From the NCBI GenBank assembly GCA_020634885.1, contig JACKAW010000002.1, positions 124,001-188,000 on the forward strand: a stretch of DNA of 64,000 bases, in the 5' to 3' direction. Within the stretch, counting starts at the first letter, position 1; each line of letters starts with the position of its first letter. The DNA is from Anaerolineales bacterium (GTDB lineage Bacteria; Chloroflexota; Anaerolineae; Anaerolineales; Villigracilaceae). Position numbers and translations under genes: made by a program. Under the pieces are notes generated by a model that did not search any database, had not been told where the DNA came from, and saw only the letters and a list, made by a program, of their open reading frames with translations. Positions 8,183-15,749 of the stretch are shown here, in pieces.

Positions 8183-9505
8183 TTACGCTTCCTTCTTCGC
8201 TTCACCCTTTGTCACGGGCAAAATCGCAATGGTGGCGAGGACGAGGAATACGAACATGATGAGCCAGACCCAGCGGTAGTCGTTGCCCATGGCTTCGACG
8301 AGAGTCCCGCCGAGGATGGGTCCGATGATGAAGCCAAGGGTTACGGCGATTTGACGCAAGCCTGTGTAGGTTCCCATCAGCGTTTCGACAGGGGCGCTGT
8401 CCACGATCATCGCCACTTGGACGACGTTGGCGAGGGGCCAGGTCAATCCGCAGATGAGCAGACCCACGTTGAGCATGGTCGCGTCGGGGAAGAGGTAGAT
8501 GATGAGAGCGCCGATGGCGTAGCCGACCAAGCCGATGATCTGGGTGGTCTTGCGTCCGATCTTGTTGGCGATCAAACCCGCAGGGACGGCGATGAACATG
8601 AAAGCAATCGCTGGGATGGCAACCAGCATGGCGGCGGAAGATTCTTCCATGCCGAGGGAGAAGACTCCATACGAACTGAGGAAGGCTTGCATTTGTGCGA
8701 GCGCGACATAGGCAAGCAAATTACTGAGCAACAAATAAATGAGACTGGTGCGATTCTCTGCGGGTTGGTCACGCAGGAATTTGATAATGCCCGCTAGGTT
8801 GAACTTCTCGCCCGCCAGTTCGCTGGCGCTGGCAAGTTCTTCGGGTTCTTTGACAAATGCCCAGGTGAGGAAAAAGATCAGAAGCGCTAGACCAGCCGCG
8901 ATCCAGAAAGGAAGCGGTCCGTATACGTCATACAGCGCCGCGCCTGCCAGGGCAGTAATCACAACGAGAAGACCCGCAATCGCACCTGCGATCCCATTGG
9001 CGGTGGCGCGTTGAGGCGAGGGAGTCACATCGAACATGAGGACATCCGCAATAGGACGCACGACAGCGAAGGCGAGGAGGACGAGGAAAAGCGAAATGAT
9101 AAAGGGGATAAGCAAGCCCGTCAGTTGACCCGTCTGCCCGTTGAGTTCGGGGGCGATGTTCATGGGGATGAGCGGGATAAAGATGAAGGCAGCGACGGCA
9201 ACAGGCACGCCGAAGAGAATGAACGGCATACGGCGACCCCACTTCGAGCGCAGGCTGTCGCTCCATGCACCGACGAAGGGGCTGATGAACAAACCCGCGA
9301 TATTGTCGAAGACGAGGATGAAGCCCGTCAGTGCGGGACCCAGCCCGAAGCCGACGGTGGTGGCACCCGCTTCGGTGAAGGCGGGGTTGCCCGCCTGCAA
9401 ATAAACGGGGACGTAGGTGTTGTACAACTGCCAGACGACTTCCATCACGGCGGGCAGGGTCGCTGCGATGATGATGTTGCGCCAACTCAACTTGATGTGG
9501 GACAT
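8183..9505 (-). CDS. MFS transporter (GPH/SLC45-like)
   Basis: A 440-residue, 12-helix membrane protein. The loop between helices 2 and 3 reads GAWSDSLRSKWGRRMPF, a major-facilitator signature most like glycoside-pentoside-hexuronide symporters and the SLC45 sucrose transporters. A cytoplasmic loop after helix 6 (about residues 208-240) separates the two six-helix halves. ATG at 9505 has GGAGA about 9 nt upstream. The leader contains a promoter (9565-9593) and a TetR-like palindrome (9527-9542), so expression is probably repressed by a TetR-family protein. The transported compound is unknown; a sugar or an inducer of that repressor are options. Confidence 0.87.
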   Translation of the reverse strand: MSHIKLSWRNIIIAATLPAVMEVVWQLYNTYVPVYLQAGNPAFTEAGATTVGFGLGPALTGFILVFDNIAGLFISPFVGAWSDSLRSKWGRRMPFILFGVPVAVAAFIFIPLIPMNIAPELNGQTGQLTGLLIPFIISLFLVLLAFAVVRPIADVLMFDVTPSPQRATANGIAGAIAGLLVVITALAGAALYDVYGPLPFWIAAGLALLIFFLTWAFVKEPEELASASELAGEKFNLAGIIKFLRDQPAENRTSLIYLLLSNLLAYVALAQMQAFLSSYGVFSLGMEESSAAMLVAIPAIAFMFIAVPAGLIANKIGRKTTQIIGLVGYAIGALIIYLFPDATMLNVGLLICGLTWPLANVVQVAMIVDSAPVETLMGTYTGLRQIAVTLGFIIGPILGGTLVEAMGNDYRWVWLIMFVFLVLATIAILPVTKGEAKKEA

Positions 9506-9526
9506 TTTCTCTTCTCCTGTGAGGTT

Positions 9527-9542
9527 TTGAACAATCGTTCAA
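9527..9542. promoter_or_regulatory. TetR-type operator candidate
   Basis: TTGAAC-AATC-GTTCAA is a perfect 6-bp inverted repeat with a 4-nt spacer, located between the predicted transcription start and the start codon of the MFS gene. A related half-site pair (AATTGTTCTAAC) follows at about 9545-9556. The size and position suit a TetR-family repressor; the regulator is not identified. Confidence 0.55.
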
Positions 9543-9564
9543 AAAATTGTTCTAACGTTAAAAC

Positions 9565-9593
9565 AGCATACAGGAAAAAAGGTTACGAGTCAA
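9565..9593 (-). promoter_or_regulatory. Sigma-70-like promoter of the MFS gene
   Basis: On the minus strand TTGACT (9593-9588) and TATGCT (9570-9565) are separated by 17 bp, a good housekeeping promoter match. The predicted start near 9558 places the 9527-9542 palindrome in the 5' leader. Confidence 0.6.
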
Positions 9594-9602
9594 GCGGGAA
9601 AA

Positions 9603-9643
9603 AAGTAAATCCTGACAACCTGAAAGGTTGTCAGGATTTACTT
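9603..9643. terminator. 19-bp perfect hairpin downstream of comM
   Basis: The arms 9603-9621 and 9625-9643 are perfectly complementary over 19 bp around a GAA loop; the stem core is CCTGACAACCT/AGGTTGTCAGG. It lies 90 bp beyond the end of the ComM-like gene and just upstream of the MFS promoter. There is no strong U-tract, so it may be a dispersed palindrome serving as a transcription barrier. Confidence 0.55.
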
Positions 9644-9732
9644 GGCAGTTCTGCTGGATTTTATAAGTGGATTTGGCAACTATCTATGAAATTACGGGCA
9701 CCACTTTTTTATAAATTTGTGGACTTGAAAGT

Positions 9733-11262
9733 TCACCCCAACATCAACTTCGGACGATATTGTAGCGCCTCTGCCAAATGCGGGGACTGAATCTCTTCGC
9801 TGCCCGCCAAATCCGCGATGGTGCGCGCCAGTTTGAGGATGCGGTGATAGGCACGTGCCGACAAATTGAGTTGACTCATCGCCGCCCGCATCAAGCTTTG
9901 ACCTTCGGGCTGGAGCGCACAAAATTGCCTGACCTCGCCGATGCGCATGTCTGCGTTGCAAAGGACATCGGGAGATTGGAGATTGGTAAATCGGTGATGT
10001 TGAATGTCCCTTGCAGTTTGCACGCGTTTGCGGATGGTCTCGCTAGATTCGCCGAGTTTGTCCCCGCTGAGTTTTTCATAATCCACGCGTGGGACTTCGA
10101 TGTGGATGTCGATGCGGTCAAGGATGGGACCGGAGATGCGCTTTTGGTATTTGGTCACGACGGCGGGGGCGCAGGTACAGGGTTTATCTGTCGAACCATG
10201 ATAGCCGCAAGGGCAGGGATTCATTGCAGCGATCAATTGGAAGTTGGCTGAAAAAGTGAGTGAACCTTTAGCGCGGCTGATGGTGACGACTTTATCTTCC
10301 ATCGGCTGGCGCATCACCTCGAGGACGCGGGTGCCGAATTCAGGAAATTCGTCGAGGAATAAAACGCCGCGATGGGCGAGGGAGATTTCGCCGGGCTTGG
10401 GGATGTTGCCGCCGCCGACCAGACCCGCATGTGAGATGGTGTGATGTGGAGAACGGAACGGGCGTTGTTTGATAAGCGGCGTGCCTGCGGGGAGTTGGTC
10501 TGCTACGGAATAGATGCGCGTCACATCCAGTGATTCTTCAATGGACATTTCGGGGAGGATGCCGGGTAGGGCACGGGCTAAGAGTGTTTTTCCGCTTCCT
10601 GGGCTGCCTGCCATCAGAACATTATGCCCGCCAGCCGCTGCGACTTCGAGTGCGCGTTTGACGTGTTCCTGTCCTTTGATTTCGGCGAAGTCGGTGGGGG
10701 TGTAGAGTGGTTCGAGAAAACTTTCGGAGGGTTGATAAGGCTGAATGGGTTCGCGCCCGCTCAAATGTCCGACGAGATGCGCAAGCGATTTGACCGGGTA
10801 GACTTCCAGATCGGGAATCAAAGCCGCTTCGGGAGCATCCACTTCGGGGACGAACATCCGCTTGAATCCATTGGCTCGGGCTGCGGCTGCCATGGGTAAG
10901 ACTCCGCGTGTGTGGCGGACGATGCCATCGAGGGAAAGTTCACCAATGAACATGGCGCCTTCGATGCTTTCTTGTGGGAGATACCCGGCGAGGATGACGA
11001 CACCCAGTGCAATGGGCAGGTCGTAGGCGGGTCCTTCTTTGCGGATGGCGGCGGGGGAGAGGTTGACGACGATGCGGTGACGGGGAAAATTTAAACCGGC
11101 GTTTTTGACGGCGGTTTGCACGCGTTCACGGCTTTCTTGCACGGCGGCATCGGGCAAGCCGACGATGATGACGGCTGGCAGACCATTGGTGTAATCTACT
11201 TCCACTTCGACGATGACACCTTCAAGTCCCACTACGGCGCATGAGTACACTCGCGAGAGCAT
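9733..11262 (-). CDS. comM: YifB/ComM family Mg-chelatase-like AAA+ ATPase
   Basis: A 509-residue protein with the full YifB/ComM architecture: an N-terminal ChlI/Lon-like domain opening MLSRVYSCAVVGLEG, Walker A GSPGSGKT at about 219-226, the RPFRSPHHTISHAGLVGGG segment, and a zinc-like cluster NPCPCGYHGSTDKPCTC. In Vibrio and Haemophilus ComM is a hexameric helicase aiding branch migration during natural transformation; related proteins are widespread in non-competent bacteria. ATG at 11262 fits the family start; the longer TTG start at 11286 lies in the terminator U-tract and is rejected. Neither has a clear ribosome-binding site. Confidence 0.95.
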   Translation of the reverse strand: MLSRVYSCAVVGLEGVIVEVEVDYTNGLPAVIIVGLPDAAVQESRERVQTAVKNAGLNFPRHRIVVNLSPAAIRKEGPAYDLPIALGVVILAGYLPQESIEGAMFIGELSLDGIVRHTRGVLPMAAAARANGFKRMFVPEVDAPEAALIPDLEVYPVKSLAHLVGHLSGREPIQPYQPSESFLEPLYTPTDFAEIKGQEHVKRALEVAAAGGHNVLMAGSPGSGKTLLARALPGILPEMSIEESLDVTRIYSVADQLPAGTPLIKQRPFRSPHHTISHAGLVGGGNIPKPGEISLAHRGVLFLDEFPEFGTRVLEVMRQPMEDKVVTISRAKGSLTFSANFQLIAAMNPCPCGYHGSTDKPCTCAPAVVTKYQKRISGPILDRIDIHIEVPRVDYEKLSGDKLGESSETIRKRVQTARDIQHHRFTNLQSPDVLCNADMRIGEVRQFCALQPEGQSLMRAAMSQLNLSARAYHRILKLARTIADLAGSEEIQSPHLAEALQYRPKLMLG

Positions 11263-11285
11263 GAGAGGGATTTTATCAGACTTCA

Positions 11286-11322
11286 AAAAAAAGAGCCGGG
11301 CGCATGCCCGACTCTTTTTTTT
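11286..11322. terminator. Rho-independent terminator after the DUF3597 gene
   Basis: A G/C-rich stem (GAGCCGGGC and GCCCGACTC, one mismatch) with GCAT loop is flanked by A and T runs of eight on either side, so it can terminate on both strands. Its main client is the minus-strand gene ending at 11335. Confidence 0.85.
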
Positions 11323-11334
11323 GTTTTTTTTGAA

Positions 11335-11793
11335 CTAGTCCAGCAGGTCTGCCGGAATGTTGCCGCCGTTGGCAGCAATCTGGCGCAGCACTTCTTTGTG
11401 CAGCCAAGTGTTCATTTTGGCAGAGTCGCCCATCTGGTCGGCGGGGCAGTTGAGTTCTTTGGCGAGTTCTTCGCGGGCTTCGCGGCTGCTATCAAGATCG
11501 AGCAGTTTGAGCAGGTCTACGATGGAAACTTTCCAATTGAGTTCTTTGCCCTTGGCTTTTTCTTCGAGCTGGGCAACCACATCCACGACATCAATGGATT
11601 TGGGGGCAGCTTCTTCAAGCGAGTTTGCTTTGTTGGCGGTAACGCCACCCAGCGGTGCAGATTTGGGAGCGGCAGGAGCAGCCTTTGCAGGAGCAGAGGC
11701 GGGGGCGGCTGCAGGAGCGCCACCGGCGGGCTTGGCTTCTTCTTCCTTCTTTTTGAGACCAAGCTTTTGGAGAATATTACTGAAGAGACCCAT
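11335..11793 (-). CDS. DUF3597 domain protein
   Basis: A 152-residue protein with three parts: a short N-terminal segment MGLFSNILQKLGLKKKEEE, a low-complexity Ala/Pro-rich linker (about 22-48), and a compact C-terminal domain containing LNWKVSIVDLLKLLDLDSS and WLHKEVLRQIAANGG, which are typical of DUF3597. The function of this family is unknown; structures show a small helical bundle. The upstream in-frame region to 11958 overlaps the divergent gene and has no domain content, so ATG at 11793 is chosen. Strong terminator downstream, single-gene unit. Confidence 0.85.
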   Translation of the reverse strand: MGLFSNILQKLGLKKKEEEAKPAGGAPAAAPASAPAKAAPAAPKSAPLGGVTANKANSLEEAAPKSIDVVDVVAQLEEKAKGKELNWKVSIVDLLKLLDLDSSREAREELAKELNCPADQMGDSAKMNTWLHKEVLRQIAANGGNIPADLLD

Positions 11794-11905
11794 GATAAAA
11801 AATCCTTTTCTAAATATGATTTGAATACAGTGCATACTGTTTTCTGAAAAAATTATAACGCGTAAACTGATTTGGAACGTTAGAAATTTATTATTGGTTC
11901 GTGTG

Positions 11906-11911
11906 TATAAT
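11906..11911 (+). promoter_or_regulatory. -10 box placed for a leaderless transcript
   Basis: A consensus TATAAT ends 7 nt before the ATG at 11919, so transcription would start at or next to the start codon. No Shine-Dalgarno motif precedes the gene. No good -35 match was found. Confidence 0.5.
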
Positions 11912-11918
11912 CTGCGGG

Positions 11919-12734
11919 ATGAACAATCAAAAACAACGCCTTTGGACGCGCGATTCATCCATTTTGTTGGGTGGTTTTTTTGTGTCTATTTTTCTTATCG
12001 TTTACATTTGGTGGCCGCTTGCCGAGGAATATCTCTCGTATGTTGATTGGGATGGAGCATGGTGGCTTTATATAGACTGGCTGCTGATCGGCATTTTTCT
12101 TTTTATGTCTGTCGCCATTGTGTCGCATGCAAACCTCAAAACTGACTTGCTGATTGTCTTCGTTGGCATTTGCGGCGGGCTTGCCATTGAAAGTTGGGGC
12201 ACCCAAACCAACCTCTGGCATTATTACACCGCCGAACGTCCGCCGCTGTGGATCATCCCTGCCTGGCCTATTGCCAGTTTGTCCATTGATCGTATTGCAA
12301 GATTTTTTGATTGGGGGATAAAGCAGATGGATGGGAGGCTGCGCGAATCCATTCATCGTTCTGCATTCATCCTGTTCTACTGGATCATTTTCGCCTCTTT
12401 CTTAACCTTGATGCTGGTCTTTGTTTCTCCAACCTTTAACAAGTCCTACACATTGCTCTCGCTGGTGTTGTGTGTTTTGCTGATCCTTACACCGACAGAT
12501 CATCGTTTTGCTGTGTTGACCTTTCTTGCAGGCGCCGGGTTAGGCTATTTCCTTGAGTTGTGGGGCACAACCCGTCAGTGTTGGACGTATTACACCTTTG
12601 AGACACCGCCTGTGTTTGCAGTGCTTGCACATGGCATGGCAGCCGTCGCTTTTTGGCGGGCGGGGTTGTTGATGAAGTTGGTGGGAGAGAGGATACAAAG
12701 CAAGAAGAGAATGTCGGTAACCGGCAGCGAATAG
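11919..12734 (+). CDS. Integral membrane protein with internal duplication, function unknown
   Basis: A 271-residue protein with about seven or eight predicted membrane segments. It contains two copies of the pattern E-x-W-G-T-x4-W-x-Y-Y-T-x-E-x-P-P at residues 91-109 and 213-231, about 122 residues apart, each preceded by a hydrophobic helix with Gly-rich packing and followed by another helix. This shows an ancestral duplication of a multi-helix unit. The conserved acidic, Trp and Tyr residues sit at a membrane interface and could form a binding or catalytic site. I do not recognise the family. ATG at 11919 is favoured over the codon at 11901 because of the adjacent -10 box. Confidence 0.75.
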   Translation: MNNQKQRLWTRDSSILLGGFFVSIFLIVYIWWPLAEEYLSYVDWDGAWWLYIDWLLIGIFLFMSVAIVSHANLKTDLLIVFVGICGGLAIESWGTQTNLWHYYTAERPPLWIIPAWPIASLSIDRIARFFDWGIKQMDGRLRESIHRSAFILFYWIIFASFLTLMLVFVSPTFNKSYTLLSLVLCVLLILTPTDHRFAVLTFLAGAGLGYFLELWGTTRQCWTYYTFETPPVFAVLAHGMAAVAFWRAGLLMKLVGERIQSKKRMSVTGSE

Positions 12735-12745
12735 AAAAAGGATGC

Positions 12746-12778
12746 AAAGTCTGCGAACAAAAGTCGCAGACTTTTTAT
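12746..12778 (+). terminator. Rho-independent terminator
   Basis: AAAGTCTGCGA (12746-12756) and TCGCAGACTTT (12764-12774) form a perfect 11-bp stem followed by a T-rich run, just after the membrane protein gene. Confidence 0.85.
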
Positions 12779-12813
12779 TGCCACAGAAAGCGCGGATTAT
12801 GACATTAAACATC

Positions 12814-12841
12814 TTGACTCGGGCGGGAATCGGCGTAAAAT
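12814..12841 (+). promoter_or_regulatory. Promoter of the TetR-controlled efflux operon
   Basis: TTGACT (12814-12819) and TAAAAT (12836-12841) are 16 bp apart. The predicted start near 12848 lies just before the operator at 12858-12873. Confidence 0.65.
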
Positions 12842-12857
12842 GTGACTTGGTAGTCAT

Positions 12858-12873
12858 ATGACCAGTCGGTCAT
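12858..12873. promoter_or_regulatory. TetR-family operator
   Basis: ATGACC-AGTC-GGTCAT is a perfect inverted repeat (6-bp arms, 4-nt spacer) of the TGACC/GGTCA type bound by many TetR/AcrR repressors. It lies directly downstream of the predicted transcription start of an operon whose second gene is a TetR regulator, so autoregulation is likely. Confidence 0.72.
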
Positions 12874-12900
12874 TTTTATTCGTTGTAAAAGGAAAATATA

Positions 12901-13779
12901 ATGAACTATAACTTGGCGAACAAAACTATTATTGTCACAGGTGCAAACTCGGGCATTGGCAAAGCTGCATCCATTCAACTGGCGGGTTTGGGCGCACATG
13001 TGGTTATGATGTGCAGAAGCAAAGAACGCGGTGAGCAGGCGTTGCAGGATGTGAAGTCTGCGGCGAAGAGCGACAAGATTGAATTGATTCTTGTGGATAT
13101 GTCCTCGCAGGAAGCGGTGCGCAAAGCGGTACGTGAGTTTCTCAGCCGTCACTCCAAATTGGATGTCGTCATTCATAATGCTGCCAACTTTGATCACACA
13201 CAGAAGAAACCTGTAATCACCGAAGACGGTCTGGAAAATGTCTTTGCAACCAATCATGTCAATATTTTCCTGATGACGGAACTGCTACTGGATACGCTCA
13301 AACAGAGTGCACCGAGCCGCATCATTACTGTGGCAAGCAAGGGACTGATCACCTATCCATTTTTGGATATTGATTTCAATAATCTCGCAGGCGAGAAAAA
13401 ATTCTCGATGCAACATGCCTACTATCAGGCAAAACAGGCGCAGGTTATGTATACCTTTGATCTTGCCGAACGCCTAAAAGGTACAGGAGTCACCGTCAAC
13501 TGTGTCCGCGTGGGCAATGTTGCTATCCCAGATACCCGCCTTGAGCACCTTCCAAAATTTCTGTTGAAAATGTACGAAATGAAGCGTAAGTTTGCGCTCA
13601 CGCCCGAAAAAATGGCAGAGACTTATATGTGGCTGGCGGCAGACCCCTCACTGGATGATGTTACCGGCGGATACTGGGATGCGCCCAATACGCCCGTCAA
13701 AGCCAATAAGAACGCTTATAACCGTGAAACTCAAAAGCGTTTGTGGAATGAAACTGCCAAACTTGCACATGTTGTCTAA
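12901..13779 (+). CDS. Short-chain dehydrogenase/reductase (retinol-dehydrogenase-like)
   Basis: A 292-residue Rossmann-fold SDR. The NAD(P)-binding motif TGANSGIG is at 13-20, the HNAAN strand motif at about 92-96, catalytic S146, and the Y174-x3-K178 pair. R39 after the second strand (MCRSKERG) suggests NADP preference. ATG at 12901 has AAGGAAAA about 6 nt upstream. It is the first gene of a TetR-regulated operon with an ABC efflux system, so it may modify the compound that is exported or sensed. The substrate is not predictable; similarity to the WW-oxidoreductase and retinol dehydrogenase branch suggests a lipophilic alcohol or ketone. Confidence 0.92.
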   Translation: MNYNLANKTIIVTGANSGIGKAASIQLAGLGAHVVMMCRSKERGEQALQDVKSAAKSDKIELILVDMSSQEAVRKAVREFLSRHSKLDVVIHNAANFDHTQKKPVITEDGLENVFATNHVNIFLMTELLLDTLKQSAPSRIITVASKGLITYPFLDIDFNNLAGEKKFSMQHAYYQAKQAQVMYTFDLAERLKGTGVTVNCVRVGNVAIPDTRLEHLPKFLLKMYEMKRKFALTPEKMAETYMWLAADPSLDDVTGGYWDAPNTPVKANKNAYNRETQKRLWNETAKLAHVV

Positions 13780-13791
13780 ATGAAGTGAATT

Positions 13792-14469
13792 ATGCCAAAG
13801 CAAACTTTTTTCAACCTTCCCAATGAAAAGCGACAACTGGTTGTGAATGCCGCCATAGACGAGTTCGCAAATTATGGTTTTGAAGCGGCTTCGATCAATC
13901 GTATTGTTGCCAATAGTAGTATTTCAAAGGGCAGCTTTTACCAGTATTTTGAAGATAAATTGGATGTGTTCAAGCATCTGCTGGATGTTCTTGCCGAGGA
14001 GAAAACGGTCTTCTTTCGAGATAGGCACCCGCCGAGTCAGGGATTGGACATTTTTGGCTATTTTCGCTGGATGATCAAGACGGGTATGGAGTTCAATTCC
14101 ACTAACCCGGTTCTGGTCAAAGCAGTGAGCCGTGTATTGCTGAGCGAAGGCATGTATTATGGACAGTTATTTAGCGACATCCGAAAAAAGACAATAGATG
14201 CGTTGAGAGAAATGATCCGCTCGGCAAAAAATAACGGCGAAATGGATGCGAATGTGGACGAAGACCTGGCAGTGACCGTGATGGATACCTGGTCCAACGT
14301 CATTAGCAATAATATTCTGAACGAAGGGGCGCAAAAAAAAGACCTGGTGAAATACGTAAAATCTGCCAAGGTGCAAAAATATATAGATGACATGCTTTCA
14401 GTGATGGAGCATGGATTAAGGAACGTAAAGCCATCTTTGGAAGATGGACAGAAAGGAAGCGAACAATGA
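13792..14469 (+). CDS. TetR/AcrR family transcriptional repressor of the efflux operon
   Basis: A 225-residue regulator with an N-terminal DNA-binding domain whose helix-turn-helix is at about residues 29-53 (INRIVANSSISKGSFYQYF). The C-terminal domain is helical, as expected for ligand sensing and dimerisation. It follows the SDR gene by 12 bp, and its stop overlaps the first permease start by 4 nt, so it is co-expressed with the system it most probably represses through the operator at 12858-12873. No strong ribosome-binding site is seen, consistent with low expression. Confidence 0.92.
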   Translation: MPKQTFFNLPNEKRQLVVNAAIDEFANYGFEAASINRIVANSSISKGSFYQYFEDKLDVFKHLLDVLAEEKTVFFRDRHPPSQGLDIFGYFRWMIKTGMEFNSTNPVLVKAVSRVLLSEGMYYGQLFSDIRKKTIDALREMIRSAKNNGEMDANVDEDLAVTVMDTWSNVISNNILNEGAQKKDLVKYVKSAKVQKYIDDMLSVMEHGLRNVKPSLEDGQKGSEQ

Positions 14470-15695
14470 CTCTTTATCTGCGCCTGGCTTGGCGCAATGT
14501 GTGGCGGCAGCGCCGGAGAACTTTCCTGATCGCCCTTGGAATGGGGGTTGTCATGGCGATGCTGGTAATGTATGACGGACTGATCGCTGGTTTTGAGCAG
14601 GCTATTTACGGCAATGCCATTCAGTTATTGGGCGGTAATGTGCAGGTTCATGCCCCCGGCTATAACGATAAGGTTGGGCGTAAGCCCCTGCTCCCACTGC
14701 AAGACCCAGATGCGGTTGTGAGTGCGGCGGAAGCTGATCCGAATTTGATTGTGGCTTCAAAACGTATTGTCACCGGCGGCTTGGTGACCAATCGTGAAGG
14801 CGCTTTTGCCGTATCAATTGTCGGTGTAGAGACTGAAAAGGAAGGTAAGCTCACTCCTGTTTCAGAAAATATTACGTTGGGGCGGTATCTGCTGCCAGAT
14901 GATGGTGATGTCATTGTCATTGGGCAGGGACTTGCCTCTGCGATGGATATTTCAGTGGGCGACCGGATTACCCTGGTCGGTAATTCCACGCACGAACAGA
15001 CCCGCCAGCGTACAGTGACCGTTGTCGGAATTTACGATGTGGGCGTCCCGTCGGTGGAAAAGACCACCGTGTACATGTCGCTTGCCGAAGCTCAAAGTCT
15101 TTTCGGCTTGGATGGTCAGGTAACCGAGATCGTCATTTCGTTGGAACAGATCGGGCAGGAGCCCGGCATGATAAATACGATCAACTCTACGACCCCCGGG
15201 TACGAAGTCACAAGCTGGGAGACTAGCATCCCTGATCTGAAGCAAACCATGGATATGAAAACTAAAACCATGAGCGTCTTTGGCGTGTTTATGCTTGGTA
15301 TTGCCGCAATTGGCATTCTCAACCAGTTGATGATGGCGGTCTTTGAGCGGACGCGTGAGATCGGCGTGATCAGTGCATTGGGCTTAAAACCGCGCGAAGT
15401 CACCTTTCTGTTTTTGTTGGAAGGGATTTTGATCGGCGTCATGGGCGCGGTTGTAGGCGCGATTTTGGGTGCAACCGCCAATGGCTTGATGGGTGTGTAT
15501 GGCTTGAACTATTCTCAATTTGCCAACCTTACAGAGTATACGGCGCTCATCAGCGGAAGTATTTATCCGCAGGTGCTGCCTTTGGGGATTCTGAAACACG
15601 CGCTGACCGTTGTGGTCATTGCTGCGCTGGCGGCATTGTATCCGTCCATCGAAGCGTCTCACCGTGAACCGGCAGAGGCTCTTCATTATGTCTAA
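14466..15695 (+). CDS. ABC transporter permease, FtsX/MacB type (first)
   Basis: A 409-residue permease with an N-terminal membrane helix (about 18-40), a large extracytoplasmic domain (about 45-265, MacB periplasmic-core-like), and three C-terminal helices with the FERTREIGVISALGLKPREV coupling loop typical of FtsX-like permeases. Together with the second permease and the ATPase at 16983 it should form a LolCDE/MacB-type mechanotransmission exporter. This type moves substrates such as lipids, peptides or drugs from the outer leaflet rather than across the membrane. ATG overlaps the TetR stop (ATGA). The ends FLIALGMG and EPAEALHYV are typical of the family. Confidence 0.92.
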   Translation: MTLYLRLAWRNVWRQRRRTFLIALGMGVVMAMLVMYDGLIAGFEQAIYGNAIQLLGGNVQVHAPGYNDKVGRKPLLPLQDPDAVVSAAEADPNLIVASKRIVTGGLVTNREGAFAVSIVGVETEKEGKLTPVSENITLGRYLLPDDGDVIVIGQGLASAMDISVGDRITLVGNSTHEQTRQRTVTVVGIYDVGVPSVEKTTVYMSLAEAQSLFGLDGQVTEIVISLEQIGQEPGMINTINSTTPGYEVTSWETSIPDLKQTMDMKTKTMSVFGVFMLGIAAIGILNQLMMAVFERTREIGVISALGLKPREVTFLFLLEGILIGVMGAVVGAILGATANGLMGVYGLNYSQFANLTEYTALISGSIYPQVLPLGILKHALTVVVIAALAALYPSIEASHREPAEALHYV

Positions 15696-15749
15696 AAGGT
15701 TTCTTTTTTCTTTCTTTTAAAGAAGAAAGAAATTGAAAGCGAGAATCAA

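Noticed and set aside
8180..8797. Plus-strand acidic open frame of 205 codons
   Set aside because: Shadow of the MFS membrane protein; hydrophobic codons read in reverse give Asp, Glu and His-rich products.
9011..9790. Plus-strand open frame rich in Glu, Asp and Arg
   Set aside because: It is antisense to the MFS transporter and crosses its promoter and the 9603-9643 hairpin; low-complexity shadow.
11263..11286. TTG start giving an N-terminal extension of the ComM-like protein
   Set aside because: The extension is encoded within the terminator U-tract of the upstream gene and is not part of the family start.
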